Shown here in pieces: positions 1-11,873 of a stretch of DNA of 64,000 nucleotides. Source of the DNA: Rhodocollybia butyracea (taxonomy: Eukaryota; Basidiomycota; Agaricomycetes; Agaricales; Omphalotaceae); the NCBI GenBank assembly GCA_015501585.1, contig JADNRY010000255.1:24914-88913 (forward strand), given 5' to 3'. The notes below the pieces were generated by a model. That model did not search any database, was not told the DNA's origin, and saw nothing but the letters and a program-made list of their open reading frames with translations. The position numbers and the translations under genes were made by a program. Numbering within the stretch: the stretch's first letter is position 1; the number at the start of each line of letters is the position of its first letter.

Positions 1-394
1 ACATCATCTCGTTCCTCTTTTGCGGCAAGTGTAGTATGTAGTACTACGCCCAATGATAAGCTTCCTCTTCACAACTTCCTCCGTTTCCTCGTTTACTGTA
101 GCTACAACTGCCAAGAAATATACAGGGTTGTGAACACGTGTTCGCCGCGTCCGTATGCAGCTTGAGCCAGTAAGTCAGTCATCAGCATTGATCGAAATCC
201 AGTTACCTTCGAGTCCCAGCTGATAAATGTAAAATCCACTTTCAAAAAAACATCGAGCACGGATTCATCACAAACAACAGATCCTTGACATTAACAGCGT
301 GAATATATAAGACGATCCTTCAGCAGAGCTTCTGTCCCACTCATGGTACCATCATCCCATACTCAAAATTGTGTTATAGCTGATCCCAAAAATA

Positions 395-939
395 TTACTT
401 CTGCTTGTTCGGCCGATGCCATTTCAATTCTGCCTCCTTTTCTGAAGAAAATCCAATAACCTCCATCGCTGCTTGAATAGCCTCATCTTCATGTTCTAGG
501 ACTAATTTCATCTTCTTTGGAAAGTTGTTGCTGCAGATGTATATGATAACATATGGGTAATCCCAGATTATGCTTGCTGGAGCCGAGAGAGCTCTAGTGA
601 TGATATGAGATGATGATGGAAAAAAAGTGGACGAACAACGCACTCTAGAGCAGGATACTTTGACCGGACCTCTGGCCACCTCACAGAAAGATTCATACTA
701 GCAACATGCGAAACTGGGTTGCCATGACGCGGTTCATTATCGAATAGAACTGCTGCCTCAGACAGACGAATTACCCAGCCTAAGAGATATTGTGGCGTAC
801 GAAATCCTTGCTGCACGTCGTTCCTTAAAGGAGGGGGAGATTTAAGCGGGAGAGTTGGCGGAAATACATCGGAAAACCTACAAATTAGATAACATTAGCA
901 AGAATATACCAGAAAGAACCAAACTTACTTCGAGGACAT
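395..939 (-). CDS. hypothetical protein, 142 aa, three exons
   Basis: Reading the minus strand, a start codon at 939 opens an 11-nt first exon (929-939). It joins exon 2 (659-877) and exon 3 (395-593) through GTAAGT...TTTGTAG and GTATCC...CACTAG introns of 51 and 65 nt. The summed length is 429 nt, so the frame closes exactly at the stop, giving 142 aa. The N-terminus begins MSSKFSDVFPP and is proline rich; the middle has a hydrophobic stretch (YLLGWVIRLSEAAVLF) and a second one (WDYPYVIIYIC); the end is charged (EHEDEAIQAAMEVIGF). I recognise no family. It is divergent from the gene starting at 1050, with about 110 bp between start codons. The gene model rests on splice consensus and frame closure only. 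Confidence 0.55.
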
Positions 940-1049
940 GATAGTAGTTAGCAAACAACGAGCAGGTCACATGGTCTTTTGGCGCTTATTATTTGGGTAG
1001 CCTAACATTAGTGACTCGTGAGTGTGTTAGAACAAAGCCTTTGACCATC
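940..1049. promoter_or_regulatory. divergent intergenic region between two start codons
   Basis: The start codons at 939 (minus) and 1050 (plus) face away from each other across 110 bp, so promoter and 5' leader elements for both genes must overlap here or lie inside the neighbouring transcription unit. No clear TATA box is seen. Confidence 0.3.
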
Positions 1050-2240
1050 ATGTCACCCACCTTTCTTATCGGAATCGTCTTTTCGCTCGCACTGATCGCC
1101 TCGATCAGATTCAACCGTCGACGCACAGAAGATAGCACCCACCCTACGTGGACTTTGATTGTCATCAGACTTTGCGGTAAACATCTAGGTCGTTTACAGC
1201 CAACGCCACAATATCGTCTCTACTACTCTGCAGCCGACCTTGCTTCGACCACAGACCCAAATCGTACACTATCAGGCGCTGATGTCGAAGTGATTCCAGA
1301 CTTTTGTATATTACTGCAAAGAGCTGCCGTGGTCCTTTCTGCCGCTCAACAATCCATGTCTGCTCTTCTTAGCACAATCACCAGCTTAAATCTGTGCTAC
1401 CATGCTATACATATCACTGCCTCTTTCTTGCCTCTTCTTTTGGAACTGAAGAGGCCAGTTAGTCGCCATCCAGTTGATATTGAGGAATTCATGGATGACC
1501 TCTCAACGTTCATGCAACATGCTCGACAACAAGTCCTAGCCCAGGTATGTTTTTTTTGCTGATAACCTCAAAGTGCTAATATGGCTTAGGCGCACTGTTT
1601 ATTTTCAATTCCTGTATACCGACGACAGACACATGTTGTCGCCGTTGCAGCTGTTGGTGAATGGTGGTGCTTTCAGGTGCTACATCGCTCTAGTTTCTCT
1701 CATCAGGGAGCCTTTGATCGAGAACGCTACATGGAGCTACAAGATCGTGATGAGCACACATGGACATCTGTTAATCGAGAAGAGGATATAATTGACCTCG
1801 TACATCCAGCTGACACTGACCAGATGAAGGAAGTCCTGCAGAAAGAATCTTTGAAAGACAAACGTGCTCGGCAAACAGAAGAGCGAGACGCCAGAGCCAA
1901 GAAGAGGGCAGATAAAAAGGACTCACGCGATCTCCATACTCAACAGTGGGCAAAATATGTAAATGATACTCAGCCTGATGATACACTGGGGTATAGCAAC
2001 GACCAGATTAATGACTATCATCGTCTGCGAGCAGCCTGTGATAGTGACTGGGCTTACATTTGGGGCAACCCGGACTTTCTCGGATTTGACACAGTATTTC
2101 CAGACCATATCAAAGATGGTGGTTGGTCCAATGTTATGCGTCTTGGCTCTCCAGCCTCCGAGCACTATCTCAAGCAGATTGAAATGTATTTGGATGGCTG
2201 GGTAGTACGAAATCCGCCTGCTGACGATGTTGAAATGTGA
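1050..2240 (+). CDS. hypothetical protein with N-terminal membrane anchor, 381 aa
   Basis: Two exons, 1050-1544 and 1590-2240, flank a 45-nt intron (GTATGT...GCTTAG with a GCTAAT branch-like site). Both exons are in phase 0 and the total is 382 codons including stop. The chosen ATG gives an N-terminal hydrophobic helix (MSPTFLIGIVFSLALIASI) followed by RFNRRR, as in a signal anchor with the charged side next to the membrane. The second half is strongly charged, with a lysine/arginine/glutamate run around residues 230-270 that could be a helix or coiled coil, then a tryptophan-rich tail (SDWAYIWGNPDF, DGGWSNVMRLG) that looks conserved. I do not know the family. Upstream of the ATG the frame stays open a little, but only with non-ATG starts. 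Confidence 0.6.
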
Positions 2241-4846
2241 AATCGTGCGTGTATTCCAACTTTGGTTGTATATAGTAAGTCTTGTACAATGCATTGCTGA
2301 TGCGCTCCCGTTTAGGACTCGGCCCCATGTCACACAAATTGAAGAGGTGCGCTCATATAGGCTTACTACATATTCCAGGAGAACTCATCTTAACCCTCTG
2401 TTCTAGTACTCAGGCCAGGGCCTCCAAAGTACTTTTTTGTTGCATGTCACAGGGTGCGATAATTTCTATTTCTGAGAAAGTTTACTACTACGTTTCGTTG
2501 TTCTCCTAGTTAAATAGAGAGCTAGCGAATGCGCCAACTCAGCGTATGACTAGGAAGGCAGATATGGCGGAGGGTAGGTGAAGCTCCTAGGAGGATGTGG
2601 GCTTGAAGTTAAGCGTATAGGAAGGATGGAAGAGCCCACCGATAATGGGTTGTTTCCAAGAGTGCCGGATACTTTTGAAGTGAAAGGAATGGGAACAGGG
2701 TACATGAATAAGGATTGACGAGTAGAAGAGGGAATAAGCCTAGTTAATTTGAGATAAGAACAAATAAGCAAAAGGCATGGCGGATCTGATTAACGAAAGA
2801 ATGTAAACGATATAGGACGCTTACGTATAGAGCAGTCTGATACCCAACGAACTTTTCGTCTTCGAAGCTGCTTTACCCTCAGTGGTGGCGTTAGCTTGAG
2901 GCGAGACCGTGTGAGCGAGCGATTTGAAGTTCTTAATGGCATTGGTACTAATCAAAACCCACGTCAGTATCAGAAGATGTACACGAAAATGATGTTGCGA
3001 CCTAGCTCCACGCCTATCTTGACGCTCTTGCATATGTCCTTGTTCCCGATCCAGCTGCAACAGGTCTCCGTCCTTGAGTTGGCATGGACGAGACTCTTGA
3101 CCGATGGGTGCTAGACGCTTATGAGATTAAATACTATACTACTAGATGATCACCTTTTTACATTTTCTGATGTTCAAGCGATGACTTTATCGCGGCTGGG
3201 GCGGACCTGCTTGTAAAAGCCGATTTGGAAGACATAGAAATGAAGGGCGGGTTTGTTTGATACCAGGATTCTACGCAAGCCGATGAATCGATGAAGATTC
3301 GCCGGCAAATTACGTCCGAACAGATACAGTAAGTGGCGGTTCTCCAGGTTCGGTATACCCAGCCTCGGATTCGGCTGAGTGTTAGATATGAGGGACAATA
3401 AGGCAACTCTCCCGTACCAGCACACGCTGGCAAATTGAGTATGTCGCTGAGAGTGGGTGGAGGATCTTGGGGAGGTTATGATTTGAATTCCATCCGGAAT
3501 CGGCCCCACTCTGTCTACAGACGTAGTTCCTTCTTCAAGCCTAGGCGTTGTCGGACTGCTGGTTCCGAGAAGTATCATTTGAGAAATCTATCAGCAAGAA
3601 ACAGCGAGACTAGACTGATGGGAGTGAAATGGAGCTAGTCAGTTTTCCTGAAGTTTGGTGTCGTAATTTCAAAAACTCACTGGTTTTCACCTTGAGCACA
3701 GAACATCCCCGCTGAGGCTCGCTGCACAGAGAAAGAGCATACAAAAAAGTAATGAAACCAGGAAAAAAATAGCATGATAGAATGCTAAAATATTTATTAG
3801 GACCGATTTCTTGTGCTAGAGACGAAAACTCACCGGCACCACAGAATAGCTAAGGGAATACTGTTAATACTCTGTCGAAGTCCTTCCAAACCCTTCTCCG
3901 AATCTTGTGCTATACCCACACCAAACGCCTCCGAGCCCAAATCCAGAAGTATCCACGCCAACACCGGCATTTCAAACGTTCAACGTTCATCAATCATCTG
4001 TAGCTGTGGTGAAAAAACGAAGATACACGAGGAAAGAGCTTCATACCATGTTCTTCTCTCTGAATTCACAGTCGTGGAACGTGGTGGGCGACGATAGATA
4101 ATCGATAATCATATAGAGTGGACGAAAAAAGGATGAAAAAGAGGGAAAGAAAAGTTTCGTTGGATTTCGTTGATGAGATTGTTTACGAGTGACGAGAACC
4201 AGCCAGTATGAGTCTTTAGCAACATCAGCCAGGTCATGAAAGCCTGCGATGACCCACACCTAGCCTTGAAAACTAGAGTGTCGACAGCTCTTGACTCGCG
4301 ATGGTGGTGGTTGAAGAATAGAAAGCAGGCGCCCGCCGTGGCAGTTGACCGGCCCAGGACCGGCCTTCCCATTCTTGCCGCATGAGACCGAATCTCCCAG
4401 CAAACGTTCAAACGTTCTATGTTGTCAACCGTATATCACTTCAGCAAGTGAATTTACCCAGCTGATCTTCCATCAACGCGTTCGACCATTCCATGTTCCC
4501 TTTTTCTGAACAAATCAGGCGCTTGGTGTATTATGGACTTGATCCCTTGTGTCCGAAGGTCAAAAGAGGGACGGCTGGGATGACTTTGGGGAGTTGGAGT
4601 ACGCGAACCGTTGTACCTCTTAACTGTAATCAATTGATTTGAATTAAGACGCGATACTGGAAAGCGAAAACTTACACGGGCGAATAAAAAAATCCATATT
4701 TACTTCTCCAAGATCATGCAGCACTGAATCATTGCTGAATGAGAGGACCGTAGACAACTTCAACTCGGATAGTATTGTTTGGAGTTAAGATGAGGAGAAA
4801 ACCGAGAACATCAGGAAAAAATGACGGCTATACGATCATGTGTGCA
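2241..4846. other. no supported gene
   Basis: Only short ORFs without splice support are present. The stretch contains two copies of a TTCAACGTTCA-type motif (about 3971-3990 and 4401-4418) that recurs elsewhere in the window. Nothing else can be supported. Confidence 0.3.
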
Positions 4847-5110
4847 CTATACGTACCTATTGTATAGCTGTAGGACAAGGACAAGGACACGGATCTCCTC
4901 GACCTGGCGTTTGTCTTGCTTCTCTGAAACTCTAGCGATGGCTTCGTCGCCAAGTTGGAAAGAGGAGAGGTCATATGCTGTGACCAGAGGTAGAGTGGCG
5001 GGAACTGAGTCAGATTTGAGAACGATATGGAAAATCTTCACGCAGGACGTTGCGTAGAAGGTTTTGGAAGTGATCGCCATGAGTTGGATAGGAGGGATGA
5101 AGACGCTGGA
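4847..5110 (-). pseudogene. decayed copy of the last exon of the 223-aa gene at 30.3 kb
   Basis: On the minus strand an acceptor-like TTTTCCAG is followed by sequence that resembles the last exon of the gene at 30264-31188: the words CGTCTTCA, CTTCCAAAACCTT and TACGCAAC occur in the same order and spacing. The protein word FQNLLRN is shared but lies in a different frame relative to the exon start, so there is an indel. It is either a broken paralogue or a diverged exon of a related gene; the rest of the gene was not found nearby. Confidence 0.4.
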
Positions 5111-6027
5111 AAACCCGTATGTCTAAGCAGATGTGCCTCGTTTGTATATCTTTTCTAATCATTCAGATTCAGCGTCTTGCTACATTGTGGCTACTTGAAT
5201 ACTCGAGAGAGTAGGCTCAAGCTCCAAACTCCAAACTCTTTCTGGAACATACGTGATTCCTGTCAGGCCAGAATACTCGATGTTGTGGATGGGAAGAGAG
5301 CAGCGCTGGCCTCTCTTTGTCACTCCTAAAAGTTCGGAGACGAGCGCAGAGCCTCTAGCTATGTATCATCATCTTCCTTCGCGGTTGAAGGTAGTGTGCA
5401 TAGTGGGCAATGCATTAATGAAGCTTTGAAGGTACGCTGAATTTGTCTATTCTGTTTAATTGAGCTGATTTTTGTTCGCTTTAGGTCTCGCCGAAGGTGA
5501 AAGTCACTGTCGACGGTGATGATCTATGGAGAAGCCAGCTCTTTTCAGGAGGGTTATGGATCATTTTCTATTCCACTTGTGGGTACACACAGGCGCAGCT
5601 GTAAACTTGGATGAATATGAGATACAAAGGAGAGCAGCAGATGGCCGGATGGTTAGATAAACTTGGACAGACACAACACGTTCGGCGATACTCTTGTCTC
5701 GGAAAAAATCTCACAACACTCTTCCTTCCAATCTTCTGAAATTTATAACTCAAACATTTCTCTCCTCCATGATTCGACGATCCCACGTCCATCCATATAG
5801 TCCATATCATACGCGGAATATTAATGTTGCGTCAGCGTTCAAACGTTCACCCTTGAGCTGAGGTGTACCTGCAGCAATGATTCGACGTCTAGTAAAATAC
5901 AGAAGTGGCGAATGCGTGCCCGCCAACTGCGCGTACAACTAAGCCTCAGTGTTCAGCTGTTGCTGCGCTAATTCCCTTACTACCGTCTCATCCGCCTCCA
6001 CCCTCAAGTCAAAGAATTTCTCAATCT

Positions 6028-6424
6028 ATGCGCGGACTGAAGAATGCCATGGTGTCAAAGTCAAGCGGTACGTCTTCATCCATCGTGACTCGTGGTTTTT
6101 CTGATTCTTCCAGTACTTCAGCTAGGTGTCACAGAAGGTGCCCAAAATAACCGCAAGAGACTCGTCGTCAAATGGATTCCTATCGTCGTTCAAGGACCTC
6201 AGATACGACATCTTTCACTGCCACTGCTAACACCTTTTGAAATCTCGTCCCAAGTTCGTGCGATAGCTCACTCTACTACTAATCCCGAACCGCTCTCTCC
6301 CAGACTTGCGAGTTACGGTAACAGCCAATGCTCCGACGATGACATATTCGACAATAGGCACAATCGCAACACGGGATACTCTGACGATGAACCCGACGGT
6401 GATTACTCTCAGGCCATCTCTTGA
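6028..6424 (+). CDS. hypothetical protein, 116 aa or longer at the N-terminus
   Basis: Exons 6028-6067 and 6114-6424 are joined by a 46-nt intron (GTACGT...TTCCAG) and close in frame at 117 codons including stop. The frame of exon 1 stays open upstream to about 5896 behind an ATACAG acceptor-like site, so an additional 5' exon is possible and the ATG at 6028 is a minimum model. The C-terminal 40 residues are acidic and rich in Asp, Asn and Ser (SDDDIFDN, YSDDEPDGDY). No family is recognised. Confidence 0.4.
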
Positions 6425-7899
6425 ACCGTTTCGTTGAAGCATGCGTTGAGGATAACGATATGGAACACCCGGTACGTCGAAAGCGGCGGTGGCCATGCCC
6501 ACCATAAGTGACGACAAAGATTCAACAGCCAGTTGTTGACCAGAGACTCGGAGCTCCGCTCATAGACCAGGCATTAATTGGTATGGCTTAAAAACTTTTT
6601 TCTGCTCGATATGAACTTGGATAATTCGCTGGGTTGTGATGGACCAGCACTGTGCTGTGTATATTATATTGGCATTTTTGTTTTATGTATGCTTTACTCA
6701 CATCGTGCTCTGATATTGTACAGAGTTTATCATAATTGCTGCCATACGTGATAATTGCCACCGTACGCGATAATAGCTCTGTGATAACCCCTCGCCATGT
6801 GTGATAATCGCCATCAACTGTTATAATCCTCATCATGATAGCAGAGGCAGCCAATGATCATCGGGGGAAGCAGTGTTGTAGCCATGTCGTCGTATTCCGT
6901 CCAGGGTGGTGGTGGTGTATGCTGGATTATGGGCTTTATAATCGCTATATAATGGTTGGTACATTTTGGTGATGTTTGACAGTGAGTAATTCTGATCTCA
7001 TTCTTTTTGCTTTGCTTACTCTCGTGTGTAGACATCGAGAACGACCATCCCCTCTTTAGCGTTGCTCAGCACGCTTAGTCTTTGCTTACATTCTACGCCT
7101 ACTTTACACTTTCTCTGCTCACTTATACGTATATTCACGCTCCCTTGCTCATGCTTTGAAGTTCTGTATCGCTTTCTGTACGAGTTGTGTAACGTGTTCA
7201 CTTAAATGCCTTGCTCTGATGACTTTTGATGTACCTTATCGCGCATTCCTGTACGCCGACTTTCCATTAGCGGATGTCCGTAATGTATAAATCATAGATA
7301 CGAAACGAAACATGTTGTACCTTGTTGTACCCGCTATTAAATGAATGTATACTTTGCTATTACTTGCTTGTGAGGGAGGGCTATAAAAGGTTCCGAGATT
7401 GAAACATCTTCTATTGGCTTTGTTACCGGAATTTTTACTTGCTGTGTACTTGAAAACGTTCCAAAACGGAAACGTTTTGACTCGTTCGTCATTTTCAGAA
7501 GTTGGTAACAATTTTCTTTTATATTAAATCAATGTACCTACTTTGACACTTTTTTCACGGCTCTACACGGCCATGGGACTCAAGGTTAGTAGAGGTTAGA
7601 TACTATTTGCCGTTATACTCTATGCTCGTCAAAAATAACACTACTTTGAGGTCCGCGGGTAAGTAGGTACTTGTAGAGTATCCGTTCGACTTTGAAACAC
7701 GAAGGTCTGGGGCTTTTGATTGAAGAGAGAACTCTACGGATTAGGGTCACTCGACAGTGAGAAAGGAAACCTAATCTTGTCGAGCACTTGACATCGGATG
7801 GTCGCGTTGTCCTACCAGGCTATTAAGCGCCTATCACATGATGAACGCGTGCAGGTGATCGAGGCTGTTCGTTGATTCCGCTGTAACCTGCTCTTCCAC
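6425..7899. other. no supported gene; AT-rich with GATAA-type short repeats
   Basis: Minus-strand ORFs here lack splice or family support. Between about 6720 and 6830 a 15-20-nt word containing GATAAT and GCCA recurs five or six times with variations (CATACGTGATAATTG-like), which could be GATA-factor sites or a decayed minisatellite. Confidence 0.3.
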
Positions 7900-8951
7900 C
7901 ACTAGCCATTTCCTTAAAGTCTTGCTTTTCGTCGGTGGGTGTTCCTTTTTGTATCGGCGGCTCTTTCACAATCTTATACTGTCTCTCTTGCAGTCTATAG
8001 CTGAAAATTGCAGAGTCCGCCTGGCTCCAGTGCCGCCTTTATCTAAGAATGCTTTAACTCTTCGCGGACACGCCGTACCTCTATCTTGTTAGTCGTTAGG
8101 ACTTAGGGCTTTGGCTACGGGTGAGTCTCTATTATTTCTTTGTAATGAATGGCTCGCTTACTTCCAGTTTTAGCTCGGCCAGTTCGCCTTCAACGATCGA
8201 GTAACTTGGAAAGGCCTTGCTCAAGAACGCGGCGTTGCTTTGACTCAACGTTGCGCTACCTCCGCCGAGCGTGGTCTCCCTACAACCTGTGAGTCGCCTA
8301 TCTGCTCTAGTTTACCTGTACTAATTCTTGATCTTGTCTTCGTTACAGTATTCTCGCCCGGCCGGCTTAGCACATTTCATTCCTCCCAAGGCAGGCTTTT
8401 CCTTTGAAGATCTGCACACGGACCCGATTACAGCCTGTAAGTCCAGTTCCCCTTTCCCCCTTCAGCTCGGAAAAGTCTTTTTTGTATGCTTCGTTACGTT
8501 CTACCCCAAGGGTGTCATCTGAGCCGACATCAAGGCATTTTTTCGAGTTTTAGGGCAGATCCCTCTTCGTTTTCACCTGCTGACTCTCTTAATTAGGTAC
8601 CGCACCTCGTCCCTTCAGATATTCGATTTTGTAAGTCTATTTTGCTGTATTTTTTGCCTACGGCGAAGAACGGAATCCATACGCTACTGGGGCCACGTTC
8701 TACCCCAAGGGTGTGGTCTTGGCTGCTCTCGGTTTCTGTTTCTGTTTCGGGTGTGTGGTCAAATAATTGCGATTATATTATATTATTTTTACTGATTGTT
8801 CTTTACAGGTGTTTGCCACCCCGGTCACATGCCCTATTTTTTGTGGACGGTACGTTTATCCCTAAGCTCTGGTTCGTGCTTTTGCTGAACTATTTTTTCA
8901 CAGCACGTCGGCAAGACTCCGATTACACACCGAATCGTTGAGCCAAAATTC
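7900..8951 (+). other. cluster of intron-like signals upstream of the TET/JBP-like gene
   Basis: Good donors and acceptors alternate here: GTGAGTCTCT near 8120, GTGAGTCGCC near 8287, TTCGTTACAG near 8348, GTAAGTCCAG near 8437, GTAAGTCTAT near 8632, TTTACAG near 8808, GTACGTTTAT near 8849 and TTTTTTCACAG near 8902. Short open stretches lie between them (for example the words TWKGLAQERG and AGFSFEDLHTDP), but I could not join them into one frame. It may be a spliced 5' leader, a decayed multi-exon gene, or missing N-terminal exons of the next gene. Confidence 0.3.
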
Positions 8952-10451
8952 ATGAACCCGGCTTTTCACTTTCAGAAAGCAGTGGGGCAGGCGTTGGAGG
9001 ACCATTGGAACGCGGCACTGGAGGAGGACGACCTAGGAGCAGACTTTATCGAGTACGCCCCCTTAGAATCACCCTCGCCCTGCCCTGTCGAAGCGACCTT
9101 CTCATCTGCCGGAACAAAGTGCAAACGCTGCTCAGTCACTGTGGAGGACGCTCCTGACCCCGATACACCGCGTATTCCTCTCCCGCCCTCCGGTACTTTG
9201 GACACAGCATCGAATCCTGCGCAGTCACACAAGCATCAAATGCGCGCAGCTAAACGTCGACTCGCAAAAGCCTCGGATCGTACAAGTAGCCGCCAAAACG
9301 CCTTGCGCCAAGTCCTCTCCCATGGCTCCGCCATTGAAACAGCACGAAGTGCTGAGACATTTGATGCCAGTAGGGGAGCTCACACCGGGAAACCGGGCAC
9401 GAAGAAGCAGCTTGGGACAGTTGAAGAACGCCGGAGTTTCTATCAACTCGCAGACCTTCTCGCTCAAGGCTTTGAGCATGTCAAATGGGATGGAAGGTGC
9501 GTTTTATTATTTTTCCTATCGCTCTATTGTTAACATTTCGTTCTAGAACTCCTACGCCCGTTATAGACCGCCTACGCCGCATCGCGGCAGTTCTCGCTGG
9601 CCAACCGGAAGACCCAACATACTCCAACGAACTCATGAAAGCCTACGACTTAATGGAGACCCGAGGCAACGCCTACGGTATTGGATCGTCCGCCTCTCAA
9701 CCTCAGAAACGCGGCCACTTTTCGGCTTACAACTGCGGAATGACAATGGGGATGGGTAACCGCTTTCCGGTGTTCATGAATCCCAAGGCCAAGAGATCGC
9801 TTATTCAGGAACTACTCGACGCCAAACCATTCCAATGAATGGCTTCTTACCAAAGTCGTACGTTTATTCTAGTTATACTGTATATTATTCCTTACTAAGT
9901 CTCTTACAGGTGCATTCCAGCTATGGGCTCCTCGCGTGTACGCAGAATATGAACATGTCAACGGCGTGCTCCGTCAGAAGATGCGAATCCGCCCTAACTT
10001 TGCAGGGGGCATCTTTCTTGGTGCGGCGTTCAATTTTGGCTCGAACGTCTGGACGTACAAGCACCGAGACCAGCTCAACTGGGCTTTTGGATGGTGCGCT
10101 ATCACTGCCCTTGGGCAATTCGATGCAAGGCGTAGTGCTCAGCTCATTCTATGGGAGCTAAAATTGGTGATTGATTTTCCTCACGCGGCGACGATTCTCC
10201 TACCATCTGCCGTTATCACTCATTCGAACACCGTTGTTCACCCGGATGATCGTCGAAATTCTTTCACTCAATTCTCAGCCGGCGCAATTTTCCGCTGGGT
10301 TGAGAACGGTTGCCGCACGGAGGTCAAATTCGCTGAAGAAGATCCTGAAGGGTATGAAGCCATGGTGGCTGGGAAATCTACCGCCGTTGAACGTCGAATG
10401 TCACTGTTTTCTACGGTTGATGAGTTATATTCACTTGTTCAATTACTGTAG
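8952..10451 (+). pseudogene. TET/JBP-like 2-oxoglutarate/Fe(II) oxygenase, copy 1, one internal stop
   Basis: Exons 8952-9496, 9547-9857 and 9910-10451 join with clean GT-AG introns of 50 and 52 nt into 466 codons. The C-terminal half carries the signature of the expanded basidiomycete TET/JBP-like family: H-x-D in KHRDQLN, then FGWCAITALG, ILLPSA, a distal His in THSNT and an Arg before SFTQFSAG. Such proteins are predicted or shown to oxidise 5-methylcytosine with Fe(II) and 2-oxoglutarate; activity of this one is unknown. The reading frame is broken once by TGA at 9836-9838, where the intact copy at 34 kb and my memory of the family suggest Arg (CGA). The stop falls before all metal ligands, so this copy should be dead unless read through or mis-sequenced. 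It is convergent with the ORF ending at 10526. Confidence 0.65.
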
Positions 10452-10525
10452 CCACATTGTGTATAATTGATCTGTCGCTCTTGGTAACTAATGAGTTGCA
10501 TACTTCGAGATACAAAATATACTAT

Positions 10526-11182
10526 TTAGAAGCGAAGAGATACCGACTCAACGAGGTATTTATGCAATGCAACGGCACCTGGTTTGGTGCCTAAAATGTA
10601 TATTGCTCCCTCGATTCCTCTGCTACTCGTGGTTTTCTTCAACTCAGCCAGATATTCAGAAATACTGGCCTCTCCACTCTCGTTCGGCCTATGTGCACGA
10701 GCACTCAATTCCCTTTGGTTGTATGGCCCAAAACTGGGGATGAGGAAATATGGGCCCACCATAACAATCCATTTTATGGGTTTATGGTTGGGCAGGAACC
10801 CCGATTTGATACCGGCCTTTACCTGGTCTGAGGCCTGTAAAGCAGTTTCGTTAACCTTTACCACGAAATCTGGCTCTTCGCGAATTTCCTCGGAGTCTGG
10901 AAGAGTGCGCATGAGTGTAAGGGCGGCTTTCAGCTCAGCACCACCTCGAAGCTTCATCCCACCAGCTCGAGGAAGCTCTCCAAAACCAAAGTCGGGGACA
11001 TTTGACCTTCGATCTTTTGTATCTTTCTCTGGTCTGGACTGGAATTTCCACAGGATTCGAAGCTGAGGAAAGACTACGAGGTCAGCTTCGATGTAACATT
11101 TATGGAAAAACAAGGTCTCGTTTAGAAGACCGTACAATCTGGTTTCTTCCAGAGTGCCTGGCTGGAGGCAGTTTTGGACCAT
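10526..11182 (-). CDS. hypothetical protein with a PD-(D/E)XK-like motif, about 218 aa
   Basis: A single long minus-strand ORF starts at an ATG at 11182 (MVQNCLQPG) and ends at 10526. The central part reads NVPDFGF, then about 17 residues, then GGAELK, which matches the spacing of a PD-(D/E)XK nuclease core (Pro-Asp, then Glu-x-Lys). The tail contains hydrophobic beta-like segments (IKWIVMVGPYFLIPSF and GAIYILG). Only motif spacing supports the nuclease idea, and an unrelated fungal protein is equally possible. Its 3' end is 75 bp from the end of the TET/JBP-like copy, so the two are convergent. A spliced upstream exon is not excluded because the frame extends a few codons above the ATG. Confidence 0.5.
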   Translation of the reverse strand: MVQNCLQPGTLEETRLYGLLNETLFFHKCYIEADLVVFPQLRILWKFQSRPEKDTKDRRSNVPDFGFGELPRAGGMKLRGGAELKAALTLMRTLPDSEEIREEPDFVVKVNETALQASDQVKAGIKSGFLPNHKPIKWIVMVGPYFLIPSFGPYNQRELSARAHRPNESGEASISEYLAELKKTTSSRGIEGAIYILGTKPGAVALHKYLVESVSLRF

Positions 11183-11396
11183 GCTTTGTACTTTTAGCAA
11201 CTGATTATCAGTCTAACATAACATATTTAGGACTACGAGTGTATTACATTGAATATGCATACCAAGGACATTCAACTGTGATCGATGAAAGCTGCTTACA
11301 AATCAATTTGGCGCCACACTTTCTTTGCTCTTTACTACGATGGTCTGTTGTCTTCGATTGAGCACTGCTAAGAATTTTGGCTGACACGTTTCACAG

Positions 11397-11873
11397 GGCG
11401 CACGCTATGTTAAAGGATATGCTTTGGATCGCACGAAGGTTGCAAACCATCTCGATATTACCTATTGCAGCGAGAACATGTCGAAAATCCTTGACGTTGA
11501 CCTGAGCATTATGGAGTTCCTCCGGGAACAAACCCACATCACCGGAAATACCCATACATTTGCACTCGCTTATCCTCTTGGCTCCAAGCGGTCTGATAAG
11601 TTACCGTTGGTCAGGGTGCTGTCGGTTGGATTAGAGGCGCTGAGCGTGGATCTGAATGAGTTGAAGATGAAGACAATCGAGTATCCGATATACATGGAGG
11701 AGCTTGCAGAGGTGCTGTTTACTGGTCCAGATGTTTTCGAAATCGGTCCTGGGGAGGACCCTCGTGCGTGACTTTTCTTTCAACACTGTCAACCAGGCTA
11801 ATCTTCTTCTCTAGTTATCAGCGCTCCGGGAGTACATATAACTACTGCTTCATATGCAGGCTTCCCCTCTTAG
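11397..11873 (+). CDS. 3' part of a hypothetical gene, two exons
   Basis: After a TTTCACAG acceptor at 11396 the frame is open from GARYVKGYALD to EIGPGEDP. It then crosses a 51-nt intron (GTGCGT...TCTCTAG) into 11815-11873 (LISAPGVHITTASYAG) and stops. The two exons close in frame at 142 codons. The 5' exons were not located; a candidate between 11280 and 11340 is in the wrong phase. The sequence has no motif I recognise. It overlaps nothing else with support. Confidence 0.45.

Noticed and set aside
10584..11066. 160-aa plus-strand ORF opposite the PD-(D/E)XK-like ORF
   Set aside because: The minus-strand frame is longer and carries the only recognisable motif; the plus-strand frame is treated as its shadow.
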